Origin: DASYCK01 sp036500205
Lineage (GTDB): Bacteria; Myxococcota_A; Polyangia; Fen-1088
Length of the DNA: 20,243 nucleotides
NCBI GenBank assembly: GCA_036500205.1
Contig: DASYCK010000161.1
Location: 1-20,243, forward strand
Direction: 5' to 3'
Shown: positions 7,175-14,076 of the stretch, piece by piece
Layout: the number at the start of each line of letters is the position of its first letter
Numbering within the stretch: the stretch's first letter is position 1
The notes under the pieces: model-generated
Databases searched by the model: none
Seen by the model: the letters and a program-made list of their open reading frames with translations, nothing else
What the model was told of the DNA's origin: nothing
Program-made: the position numbers and the translations under genes

Positions 7175-8265
7175 CCAGCCAGAACCTGGTGCAGAAACTC
7201 CGAATACGCCTCGCTGATGTGCGACCAGGCGAAGCGCCGGTCGACCAGGGCGCGCCGGGCCTGCTCGTCTTCCTTGCGGCGTAGCTGCAACGCCCGTTGC
7301 AAGGCGGCCGTCACCAGCTCGAGCTCATGGCTGTCCACCATCAGACCACAGTCCTCGAGCGTCCAGCGTGTCACCTCCCAGTCGTGCGTCACGATGGGCA
7401 AGCCGGTGGACAGCGCCTCCATGTAAGCGTTGGCGGATGGCTCGTCGACGCTCATATGCAGAAACAGGTCGGCGCACCGGTAGAGCCCGGGCATCTTTTC
7501 GCGGGGAAGATTGAAGCGCCGAAACCTGCCCGGTAGCAGCTTGGCCGCCAGCTCGTCCACCTCCGTCCGGCATTCGCCGTCGCCGGCGACGGCGAGAAAC
7601 ATCCCCTCCGTCGCCGCCACCGCGCGCACGCCGTCGCTCACCCGCTTGGATGGAATGAGCGCGCTGACCATGAGCGCGATCGACTTGTCGGCCGGCAGGT
7701 CGTAGGCGGCGCGGTCGCCCGCTCCGGGAAAGAAGACGTCGGGATCGACGCCGTTGGGGATGAGCACCGAGCGAAACCGCTCCCGGTTGCGTGCGAAATA
7801 CTGGGAGTTCGTGCAGACCAGACCATCGCAGGAGAAGAGGCGAAACTCGGAGTTGCGTGCCTGCGGCGCCCAATCTCCGTTCTGGGTGACGAAGACGTGC
7901 TTGGGCCGCCCTCGTCGAAACACCCAGTTGATGAACGGATACGAGCAAGCCATCGTGACGTCGTAGTCACCCGGGCGATAGATTGCGGCCAGCCCGACGG
8001 AGAAGGTCAGCTCCTCCCAAGCGTAGTGGCTGCGCAGGATCGGCACCTGCGGCCAGCTCTCGAACCGTTCGCGCGGGACGCAGAAGATTCGACGATAGCG
8101 ATAGGGCGCGCCGGCGCGCTCAGGGCCCGAACCGAAGACGGTGACCACGTGCCCGAGGTTGGCCAGCCCCGCGGCGATGCGCTCCATCGCCGTCTCGGCC
8201 CCCCGGTTCACGCGGTGGAGCCCCGGCAGGGCGAGCGCGATTCGCAGACCGGATGATGTGGACAT
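7171..8265 (-). CDS. Glycosyltransferase family 4 (GT-B fold)
   Basis: A 364-residue GT-B enzyme. The N-terminal Rossmann half begins LRIALALPGLHRVNRGAET, giving the usual acceptor-domain glycine loop (RGAET around 22-26). The C-terminal half contains LIPNGVDPDVFFPG, then SALIPSKRVSDGVRA, and the EX7E donor site DEPSANAYMEALSTGLPIV, in which the two glutamates are eight residues apart. These are retaining glycosyltransferase features of the GT4 family, which adds hexoses, often mannose or glucose type, to lipid-linked intermediates; the exact sugar is not known. It follows a GT2 gene on the same strand. The two are separated by a 36-nt minicistron whose stop directly abuts this ATG (TGA-ATG). 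GGGAAAGAG upstream can serve as ribosome binding site. Confidence 0.88.
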   Translation of the reverse strand: MSTSSGLRIALALPGLHRVNRGAETAMERIAAGLANLGHVVTVFGSGPERAGAPYRYRRIFCVPRERFESWPQVPILRSHYAWEELTFSVGLAAIYRPGDYDVTMACSYPFINWVFRRGRPKHVFVTQNGDWAPQARNSEFRLFSCDGLVCTNSQYFARNRERFRSVLIPNGVDPDVFFPGAGDRAAYDLPADKSIALMVSALIPSKRVSDGVRAVAATEGMFLAVAGDGECRTEVDELAAKLLPGRFRRFNLPREKMPGLYRCADLFLHMSVDEPSANAYMEALSTGLPIVTHDWEVTRWTLEDCGLMVDSHELELVTAALQRALQLRRKEDEQARRALVDRRFAWSHISEAYSEFLHQVLAG

Positions 8266-8315
8266 TCAGCTCTTTCCCAGGACGTCGGCGTTGGTGGACA
8301 TCAGGTCTTTCCGGA
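8259..8315. repeat. Imperfect direct repeat at a glycosyltransferase gene junction
   Basis: TGGACATTCAGCTCTTTCC (8259-8277) and TGGACATCAGGTCTTTCC (8294-8311) differ by one inserted base and one substitution. On the minus strand each copy gives a GGAAAGA sequence, a TGA stop and an ATGTCCAC start. This suggests that a gene junction, with its ribosome binding site and start codon, was duplicated by about 36 bp. Confidence 0.6.
8266..8301 (-). CDS. Possible 11-codon coupling minicistron between two glycosyltransferase genes
   Basis: An ATG overlaps the stop of the upstream GT2 gene as TGATG (8303-8299), opens a frame coding MSTNADVLGKS, and stops at a TGA that directly abuts the ATG of the GT4 gene. 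GGAAAGA lies just before each ATG. Ribosomes ending the GT2 could restart here and pass to the GT4, so it may act in translational coupling and not as a functional peptide. The frame fills the gap exactly, but at this length chance cannot be excluded. Confidence 0.3.
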   Translation of the reverse strand: MSTNADVLGKS

Positions 8316-9278
8316 GGCGCTGGCGGTGGGCCAGGTCAGCAGCAACGTCAGCACGTCGCGCTGGACCTGACAGCGCGGCGTCTCTGCTTCGCCGAGGGCC
8401 ACCATCTTGAAATAGCGCAAGGCGCTGCCGGCGATGTCCGCCCCCCGCACCAGCCATTCGGCCGAGCGGCCGTAGCAGCGCCGCTGCAACAGGTAGCGGG
8501 CTTGCCACTGCAAGACGTTGCGCTGTCGGGCTGCCAGACGAGCCGGATCGCTCGACGCGCCGCCGAGGTGGACGATGGCCGCGCCCGGATCGTAACGGAC
8601 GCGCCACCCATTCGCGCGAATCCGATGACAGAACTCGGCGTCCTCGCCGTAGAAGAAGAAGCCGTCGTCGAGGCCCCCGATGCGATCGATCACGTCCCGG
8701 CGAACCAGCATGAACGCCCCACCCACCCAGTCGACGTCTCGCGCCGCCCCGCGACGGTCCCACTCGGGATCCTCGGTGTCGGCCCAGGCGAACAGCCGCG
8801 GCAGCACCCAGGGCAAGGCGAGGTCCTGAGCCACCAGGCGGAGCGGCGTCGGGAACTTGCGGGCTGTGTTCTGCACGGTCCGATCGGCGTTCAGAAGCAG
8901 GCAGCTCATCAGCCCCAGCGACCGGTCCGCTTCCATGACCCCCAGGCAGTAGCGAAGCATTCCGGGCTCGACGAGCGTGTCGCTGTTGAGCAGCAGCACG
9001 AACCGGACCTCCGGATGATCCTTCAGCGTCTCGAGGCCCAGGTTGTTGCCGCCAGCGAAGCCGGTGTTGGTCGGCGAGGCGATCAACTCGACCCAGTCGC
9101 GCCAGCCATGCCGCTCGATGGCCGCGGTCAGCTTGGGCAGTGAATCGTCGCCCGAGGCGTTGTCAATCAACACCACCTTCGTCCCGGGCACCGCTCGAAT
9201 CTCCGGCGCCAGCGAGGTCAGGCAGTCGATCGTCAACTCCGGCGTGCGGTAGTTGATGATGACGACGAGAATGCTCAT
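8301..9278 (-). CDS. Glycosyltransferase family 2, rhamnosyltransferase-like
   Basis: A 325-residue GT-A enzyme. It opens MSILVVIINYRTPELTIDCL, has VVLIDNASGDDS near 35-46, TNTGFAGGNNLGLE near 80-93 and LLLNSDTLVEPGML around 104-117 with the NSDT form of the DxD motif. DWVGGAFMLVRRDVIDRIGGLDD followed by FFFYGEDAEFCHRIRANGW is the catalytic ED region. This order is typical of the WbbL/RfbF-like group, many of which transfer rhamnose from dTDP-rhamnose, so rhamnosyl transfer is a reasonable but unproven guess; no rhamnose synthesis genes are in the window. It is the first gene of a two-gene minus-strand unit starting at the divergent region before the flippase gene, and its TGA overlaps the ATG of the following minicistron. 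Confidence 0.88.
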   Translation of the reverse strand: MSILVVIINYRTPELTIDCLTSLAPEIRAVPGTKVVLIDNASGDDSLPKLTAAIERHGWRDWVELIASPTNTGFAGGNNLGLETLKDHPEVRFVLLLNSDTLVEPGMLRYCLGVMEADRSLGLMSCLLLNADRTVQNTARKFPTPLRLVAQDLALPWVLPRLFAWADTEDPEWDRRGAARDVDWVGGAFMLVRRDVIDRIGGLDDGFFFYGEDAEFCHRIRANGWRVRYDPGAAIVHLGGASSDPARLAARQRNVLQWQARYLLQRRCYGRSAEWLVRGADIAGSALRYFKMVALGEAETPRCQVQRDVLTLLLTWPTASASGKT

Positions 9279-9471
9279 CTCGCGGCCCCGGGCGGCCTCG
9301 GAGGACGGGTCGCCGCGCCTTGATCGCGCGGGCCGGTCTGATCGATTGGCAAGTTTGTAAGGCAGTTAACTTGAATCATGTACGCGAGTCGGAGAAGGCG
9401 TCGAGACCACGTACCTGAAGGTGCGCGAGCGCTCGGCGCCGTTTCGCGACAGTATATACTGGCTATACGAG
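9279..9471. promoter_or_regulatory. Divergent intergenic region between GT2 and flippase genes
   Basis: About 190 bp separate divergent genes. Bases 9341-9385 are clearly AT-richer than the surroundings (TTGGCAAGTTTGTAA, GTTAACTTGAATCATG), as expected for a promoter region, but no confident -35/-10 pair was found on either strand. If the flippase gene begins at the GTG at 9421, its first codons reduce this region to about 140 bp. Confidence 0.4.
9426..9461. promoter_or_regulatory. Two perfect palindromes before the flippase gene
   Basis: CGAGCGCTCG (9426-9435) and CAGTATATACTG (9450-9461) are perfect palindromes with centres exactly 25 bp apart. The second stands out as AT-rich in GC-rich DNA and contains TATACT, five of six to a -10 box, 11 bp before the ATG at 9472. 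It may be an operator overlapping the promoter. It is not a LexA box: the outer bases read CAG...CTG and not CTG...CAG. Confidence 0.4.
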
Positions 9472-10863
9472 ATGCTATGGTGCGAGCTTCCCCTCGTGAC
9501 CGATAGCTTGCCTCAATCTGCCCCGGCCGTCGGACTGCGCGGGCGCCTTGTTCGCGGGTCGGCATTCGAGATCGCGGGCTACGGCACGCAGCAGTTCCTG
9601 AGGATGTTCAGCAGCGTCATCCTGACGCGGCTGCTGTTTCCGGCGGCGTTCGGCCTGTCGATGCTCGTGGGGACGCTGACCGCGGGCCTGGTCATGCTCT
9701 CGGATGTCGCCGTCCAACCCTGCGTGGTGCAGAGCCGGCGTGGCGACGAGGTGGCGTTCCTGAACACCGCGTTCACGATTCAGGCGATCCGCGGGGTCGG
9801 ACTGGCGGTGGTGATGGCCTTGCTGGCCAAGCCCGCCGCCTGGTTCTGGCGCGAGCCGCAGCTGGAGCCGCTCGTCTATCTCAGTTCCGTGCAGCTCCTC
9901 ATCGGTGGTCTGCACTCGACCTCGATCTTCACGCTCCGTCGGCGAATCGCCCTGGGATGGTTGAACGCGCTCGAGCTGGGCCAGACGATCTTGACGATGA
10001 TCCTCACCATCACCCTCGCCTCTCGCTACCGGAGCGCCTGGGTCCTGGTGGTCGGGGGCGGAATATCGAGCTTCGTCTACGTCGCCGCCACCCATCTGCT
10101 GCCCGTCCCCTACCGCAACCGGTTCCACTGGGACAAGGAGGCGGCCCTCGAGATCAGGAAGTTCGGGCGCTGGGTCATGGGCAGCAGCGCGGCCACCTAC
10201 TTGAGTGGACAGGCCGATCGCATCTTTTACGGCCGCTTCCTGGGCGCGGCCTGGCTCGGCGTCTACGGCATCGCCATGAATCTCAGCGAGACCGTCAGCT
10301 CGCTGATCCTCCGCCTGGTCAACGGGGTGATGTTCCCGGCCCTCACGCACGCCAGCCGCCAGCCCGGGATCGACATCTCCAGCTACTACTATCGGCTGCG
10401 CCTCCGTCTCGACCTGTTCTCCATGGGGGGCACGGGCCTCCTGGGGGGAATGGGCGGCTGGGTGGTCCATACGGTGTGGGACAGCCGGTACGCCGACGCG
10501 GCCTGGATTCTCCGCATCATCTGCGTGCGGTCGGCGATCACCTTGCTGGTCAGCCCCACCGAGACGTGCCTGTTCTCCCTGGGTCACACCCGCTACGGAT
10601 TCTTCCGCAGCGTCGCCCGGCTGTCCGCGGCGGTGATCTGCATTCCCGTCGGGTTCCATCTGGGCGGCGTCAAGGGAGCGATCTGGGGCACCGTCCTCGC
10701 CGAGGTGCCGACGTTCCTCGCCGTGTGGCCGAAGAGCAGGGAGCTGGGGATCCTTCGCCTGCGACGAGAGCTTCTGGCCGTGGCGATCTTCTGCGCGGCG
10801 TACGCCCTCGGGTCGCTGGTGATGCCGCTGCTGCCGACCATCGTCCTCCATCGGCATCGGTAA
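9472..10863 (+). CDS. Wzx-type polysaccharide flippase (MOP superfamily)
   Basis: A 463-residue polytopic membrane protein starting, after a short tail, with LRGRLVRGSAFEIAGYGTQQ and then LRMFSSVILTRLLFPAAFGL, the first two helices of the WzxC-like polysaccharide transporter group. It keeps the usual pattern of about twelve to fourteen helices with short polar loops such as RKFGRWVMGSSAATYLSGQ, ADRIFYGRFLGAAWLGVYGI and PTETCLFSLGHTRYGFF. Members move undecaprenyl-linked repeat units from the cytoplasmic to the periplasmic face, supplying the polymerase encoded at 4800. Start choice is open: GTG 9421 adds 17 residues across the palindromes, ATG 9472 is used here, and GTG 9496 (VTDSLPQ) would remove eight residues and leaves a typical N-terminus. 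None has a strong ribosome binding site. It precedes a GT4 gene on the same strand by 56 bp. Confidence 0.88.
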   Translation: MLWCELPLVTDSLPQSAPAVGLRGRLVRGSAFEIAGYGTQQFLRMFSSVILTRLLFPAAFGLSMLVGTLTAGLVMLSDVAVQPCVVQSRRGDEVAFLNTAFTIQAIRGVGLAVVMALLAKPAAWFWREPQLEPLVYLSSVQLLIGGLHSTSIFTLRRRIALGWLNALELGQTILTMILTITLASRYRSAWVLVVGGGISSFVYVAATHLLPVPYRNRFHWDKEAALEIRKFGRWVMGSSAATYLSGQADRIFYGRFLGAAWLGVYGIAMNLSETVSSLILRLVNGVMFPALTHASRQPGIDISSYYYRLRLRLDLFSMGGTGLLGGMGGWVVHTVWDSRYADAAWILRIICVRSAITLLVSPTETCLFSLGHTRYGFFRSVARLSAAVICIPVGFHLGGVKGAIWGTVLAEVPTFLAVWPKSRELGILRLRRELLAVAIFCAAYALGSLVMPLLPTIVLHRHR

Positions 10864-10919
10864 TCCACGCCGAGGGCGGGAGGCGCGCTCTCGCGCGAAG
10901 ACGTGTACCCTTGCGTCGA

Positions 10920-12185
10920 ATGACCCATCCATCGACGTCCGAGCTGGTTCCACAGCCGGGCCGCGGCTTGAAGATCGCATATCTGGTCAACCAGTACCCC
11001 CACGTCAGTCACAGCTTCATCAGACGTGAGATCGCCGGCCTCGAGGCCCAGGGGTTCGCCATCGTCCGTTTCTCCATCCGTCGTCCCCCCGTCGACCTGC
11101 GGGACGCGGCCGATGTCGCCGAGCAGAAGCTGACCCGGGTGCTGCTCGGCGCGGGCGCGCTCGGCCTGCTGCGCGCGCTGCTCGCGGTGTTCGTGACGGC
11201 TCCCGCCGCCTTCGTCACGGCTGCGCGCGCCGCCGTCCGCATTGGTCGCCGCTCCGAGCGGGGCGTGCTTCGACACTTCGCCTATCTCGCTGAAGCCTGC
11301 GTCCTGCTCAGGCTCCTCGAGGCCGAGGGGGGAATTGATCACCTGCATGCCCACTTCGGAACGAACTCCGCGGCGGTGGCCTTGATGACGCGCCTGCTCG
11401 GCGGACCGAGCTATAGCTTCACGGTGCACGGCCCCGAGGAGTTCGACCATCCCGTCGAGCTGTCCCTGCAAGAGAAGATCGAACACGCCGCGGCCGTGGT
11501 GGCGGTGAGCAGCTTCGGGCGCAGCCAGATCTTCCGCTGGATCCTCCACACCGAGTGGCCGAAGGTGCACGTCGTGCGCTGTGGCGTCGACGCCGCGTTC
11601 CTGGCGGCGGGCCCGCAGCCGATCGTCGACAACCGGCGCCTCGTCTGCGTCGGCCGCCTGGCGCAGGAGAAGGGACAGCTCATGGTGCTCGAGGCACTGG
11701 CGGCCGTCCTGGCGCAAGGGTGCGAGTTCGAGATGGTGCTGGCGGGCGACGGCGCCCTGCGCCCCGCTATCGAGAAGCGGATCCAGGAGCTGGGCCTGGC
11801 CAAGCACGTCCGAATCACCGGCTGGCTGAGCAACGCGCAGGTCCGCGACGAGCTCCTCGCCGCCCGCGTCCTCCTGCTCCCCAGCTTCGCGGAGGGGCTG
11901 CCGGTGGCCCTGATGGAGGCGTTGGCCCTGGGCCGCCCCACCATCAGCAGCTACGTGGCGGGGATCCCCGAGCTGCTGCAAGATCGAACGAGCGGTTGGC
12001 TGATCCCGGCGGGCTCGATCGAGCACCTGGCCGCGGCGATCAAGGAAGCCCTCGAGACGCCTCCCGCGCAGCTCGCCGCGATGGGACGCGCCGGCGCCGC
12101 CGCGGCCGCCGCCCGCCATGATGCCAGCCGCGAGGCGGCGCGACTGGGCGAGCTGTTTCGCGCGGCCGTGAAACCGCGCGGCTGA
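10920..12185 (+). CDS. Glycosyltransferase family 4, colanic-acid type (WcaL-like)
   Basis: A 421-residue GT-B enzyme. KIAYLVNQYPHVSHSFIRREI near the N-terminus is the hallmark start of WcaL/AmsK-like glycosyltransferases of exopolysaccharide loci. It continues with HLHAHFGTNSAAVALM, then SFTVHGPEEFDHP, then VRCGVDAAFL and VCVGRLAQEKGQLMVLEAL, and the EX7E donor motif in SFAEGLPVALMEALALGRP. The frame is open far upstream through the flippase gene, but ATG 10920 gives the family's normal start; upstream translation is antisense-like and Arg/Pro-rich. It is probably co-transcribed with the flippase gene and ends 19 bp from the convergent methyltransferase gene. Galactosyl or glucosyl transfer is typical of the family, but the sugar is not determined here. 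Confidence 0.9.
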   Translation: MTHPSTSELVPQPGRGLKIAYLVNQYPHVSHSFIRREIAGLEAQGFAIVRFSIRRPPVDLRDAADVAEQKLTRVLLGAGALGLLRALLAVFVTAPAAFVTAARAAVRIGRRSERGVLRHFAYLAEACVLLRLLEAEGGIDHLHAHFGTNSAAVALMTRLLGGPSYSFTVHGPEEFDHPVELSLQEKIEHAAAVVAVSSFGRSQIFRWILHTEWPKVHVVRCGVDAAFLAAGPQPIVDNRRLVCVGRLAQEKGQLMVLEALAAVLAQGCEFEMVLAGDGALRPAIEKRIQELGLAKHVRITGWLSNAQVRDELLAARVLLLPSFAEGLPVALMEALALGRPTISSYVAGIPELLQDRTSGWLIPAGSIEHLAAAIKEALETPPAQLAAMGRAGAAAAAARHDASREAARLGELFRAAVKPRG

Positions 12186-12202
12186 CGACGATACCGGCGT
12201 CG
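12186..12202. terminator. Weak hairpin between convergent genes
   Basis: CGACG (12186-12190) and CGTCG (12198-12202) flank ATACCGG in the 19-bp gap between the GT4 and methyltransferase stops. It has only five pairs and no T-run, so termination is only a possibility. Confidence 0.18.
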
Positions 12203-12204
12203 CC

Positions 12205-13035
12205 TCAGACGACGAGCTGAACGAGGCAATCTTCGTCGAAAGCGCTCTTGGCGCTGGCCAGGGCGCGGGGCGCCAACCGTTGCGAAAGCGCCGGGCCGAG
12301 CTCCATGTGGGTCAGCTCGAAGCCAAGGGCGCGATGATGCGCGGCCACTTCATCCTTGTCGGACGACAGGCGAAAGAGCTGCTGCGATCTCTCCGAACGG
12401 CCAAATTCGTCGGCCACGCCACGCAGCTTGAAGTCATAAGCGACCCGGCTGCCGCGATGGAGCGTCGAGGAGAGAAGCCGCAGGAAGTTGTCGAAGGCGC
12501 TCGCGTTCACGTAGGGGCTCACCCCCTCCAGCATGATCAGGACGGGCCGGTCGAGGTGCTCGCGCAGGGCGGCGACGAGGGGGGGGCAACCTTGCTCGTT
12601 GAGATCGAGCGGAAGGTAGACGACGGGATCGGCGGGCCACTCCCTGTTCGCGACGTGCTGCTTGGCGCTGATCGCCTCGGGCTGATCGCACTCGATGACC
12701 TTGATCTTCTTCTGGGCCAGCTCGGCCGCGAAGCGATGCGCCCGGGTGTCGCTTCCGCAGCCGATGTTGACGATGCACGACACCGAATCGTTGATGGCGC
12801 TCTGAAAGACGCCGTCGTAGTAGCGAGTGCGCGCCAGCACGTAAGAATAAAAGGGGTTCGCCTTCACCCGCGACGAGAACAGTGTCCCCCGAACCAGGCA
12901 GCGCAGGCGCTTGGCGAACGGGACGAACGCCCCCACCATCGTATCGGGATTGCGGCTCTCCGCCGTTTCGAAGTGGGCCTGGATGTAGCGCAGCTCGCCC
13001 ACGCTCATCATGTAACTCAGGTTCGGTAATTTCAT
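12205..13035 (-). CDS. LCM/PPM-family SAM-dependent methyltransferase
   Basis: A 276-residue class I methyltransferase of the leucine carboxyl methyltransferase-like family. VNIGCGSDTRAHRF (89-102) is the SAM-binding glycine loop, ECDQPEA (115-121) supplies the acidic residue after strand 2, and LIMLEGVSPYV (166-176) is the family's EG..Y signature. Bacterial members act on small molecules, polyketides and sugars as O-methyltransferases, while the eukaryotic founder methylates a C-terminal leucine. ATG 13035 is used because GAGAG lies about seven bases before it and the preceding reading frame only shadows the next gene. It is the last gene of the kinase-to-methyltransferase set, 14 bp after the GT2 gene. 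Methylation of a sugar in the locus polysaccharide, or of a linked lipid, is inferred from that position. Confidence 0.85.
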   Translation of the reverse strand: MKLPNLSYMMSVGELRYIQAHFETAESRNPDTMVGAFVPFAKRLRCLVRGTLFSSRVKANPFYSYVLARTRYYDGVFQSAINDSVSCIVNIGCGSDTRAHRFAAELAQKKIKVIECDQPEAISAKQHVANREWPADPVVYLPLDLNEQGCPPLVAALREHLDRPVLIMLEGVSPYVNASAFDNFLRLLSSTLHRGSRVAYDFKLRGVADEFGRSERSQQLFRLSSDKDEVAAHHRALGFELTHMELGPALSQRLAPRALASAKSAFDEDCLVQLVV

Positions 13036-13049
13036 CGGTTGCTCTCGAC

Positions 13050-14051
13050 TCAAGCGCGGTTGGGGTTCTTGTACTCGATGATGGCGGCGCGCTTGCCGCG
13101 CAGGCGTTTCGACCAGTACAGCGCCTGCCCCAGCGCCTGGGGCAGCTTTCCGACCACGCAGGCCACCGTGTACAGCCGCGCTTCGGCGGCACTCACACCG
13201 CGCCGCCGCGTGGCCTGGTAGGTGCGCGCCGCCAGCACGAGATACCCGCCCCCCAGCACCAGGCTGAGCCCGAACGTCGGGACCGCCAGCACCAGCGCCG
13301 TCGCGGGGACGCCCAGGCCCCAGAACCAGTTGCTGCGCGTCTCGCGCACCCAGAATTTCTCTGGCTCCCCGCGGTGACGAGCGGCTCCTTCGGCATAAGC
13401 GTAGCCGGCCCGCAGCGTCCGCTTCCACCATTGCCCGAAGCGCGTCATGGCGGCGTCGTGCAAGGTCATCTCGGCGTCCAGGCGAGCGATCTTCCATCCG
13501 CTCTGCCGGAGGCGCAGGCAGAGGTCGGGCTCCTCGCCCGCGATCAGATCGGAGTTGTAGCCACCCACCCGCTCCACAGCCGCGACGCGCATCAGGGCGT
13601 CGCCACCGCAGGAGTCGGCGAAGCCGACCGGCGTATCCCATTCCAGATCGCAGAGCCGGTTGTACGGCGAGGCGTCGGGAAAGCGCTCTCGGCGCCTGCC
13701 ACACGCCACCGCCAGCTGCGGGTTCTCGTCGATGGCGCGGACGGCGCGCGCCCACCAGCCGGGGTCGACCTCGCAATCGCCGTCGACGAACTGGACGAGC
13801 GCCAGCGCGGGGGCGGTGGCGCGCAGCTTCGCGAAACCGAGGTTGCGGGCGCGGGCCGCCGTGAAGGGAACCCCGCGCTCGATCTCGACCACCACGGCGC
13901 CCAATCGCCTCGCCATGGCGACACTTTCGTCGGTCGACCCGGAGTCGACATAGATCACCAGACCGACCTCACCCACCAGCGACGTCAGACAGCGCTGCAG
14001 CCGGGCGCCTTCGTTCCGGCCGATGGCAACCGCGCCGACCTGGGCGTTCAC
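13050..14051 (-). CDS. Glycosyltransferase family 2 with C-terminal membrane segments
   Basis: A 333-residue GT2. GAVAIGRNEGARLQRCL (6-22), VIYVDSGSTDESV (32-44) and QFVDGDCEVDPGWW (92-105, DGD as DxD) form the donor site. GYNSDLIAGEEPDLCLRLRQ gives the catalytic ED pair, and the QWWKRTLRAGYAYAEG segment resembles the QxxRW region of processive and membrane-linked GT2 enzymes. Residues after about 230 (WFWGLGVPATALVLAVPTF, LSLVLGGGYLVLAA) are hydrophobic, so the enzyme is anchored in the inner membrane. The start is a GTG; a nearby ATG at 14059 is out of frame. It lies 25 bp downstream of the oxygenase gene and 14 bp before the methyltransferase gene. Substrate is unknown. Confidence 0.88.
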   Translation of the reverse strand: MNAQVGAVAIGRNEGARLQRCLTSLVGEVGLVIYVDSGSTDESVAMARRLGAVVVEIERGVPFTAARARNLGFAKLRATAPALALVQFVDGDCEVDPGWWARAVRAIDENPQLAVACGRRRERFPDASPYNRLCDLEWDTPVGFADSCGGDALMRVAAVERVGGYNSDLIAGEEPDLCLRLRQSGWKIARLDAEMTLHDAAMTRFGQWWKRTLRAGYAYAEGAARHRGEPEKFWVRETRSNWFWGLGVPATALVLAVPTFGLSLVLGGGYLVLAARTYQATRRRGVSAAEARLYTVACVVGKLPQALGQALYWSKRLRGKRAAIIEYKNPNRA

Positions 14052-14076
14052 GCGCGCATCCAGGGGAGGTCGTCGG

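Noticed and set aside
9450..9461. LexA/SOS box
   Set aside because: The bases read CAG...CTG, the reverse arrangement of a CTG...CAG SOS box, and spacing differs.
9957..10919. Upstream extension of the GT4 frame through the flippase gene
   Set aside because: Arg/Pro/Gly-rich sequence in the wrong frame of the flippase; the family N-terminus begins just after ATG 10920.
9475..10980. Long minus-strand open frame (501 codons) opposite the flippase gene
   Set aside because: Its composition is polar and low in hydrophobic structure, with no motif, while the plus strand encodes an obvious flippase.
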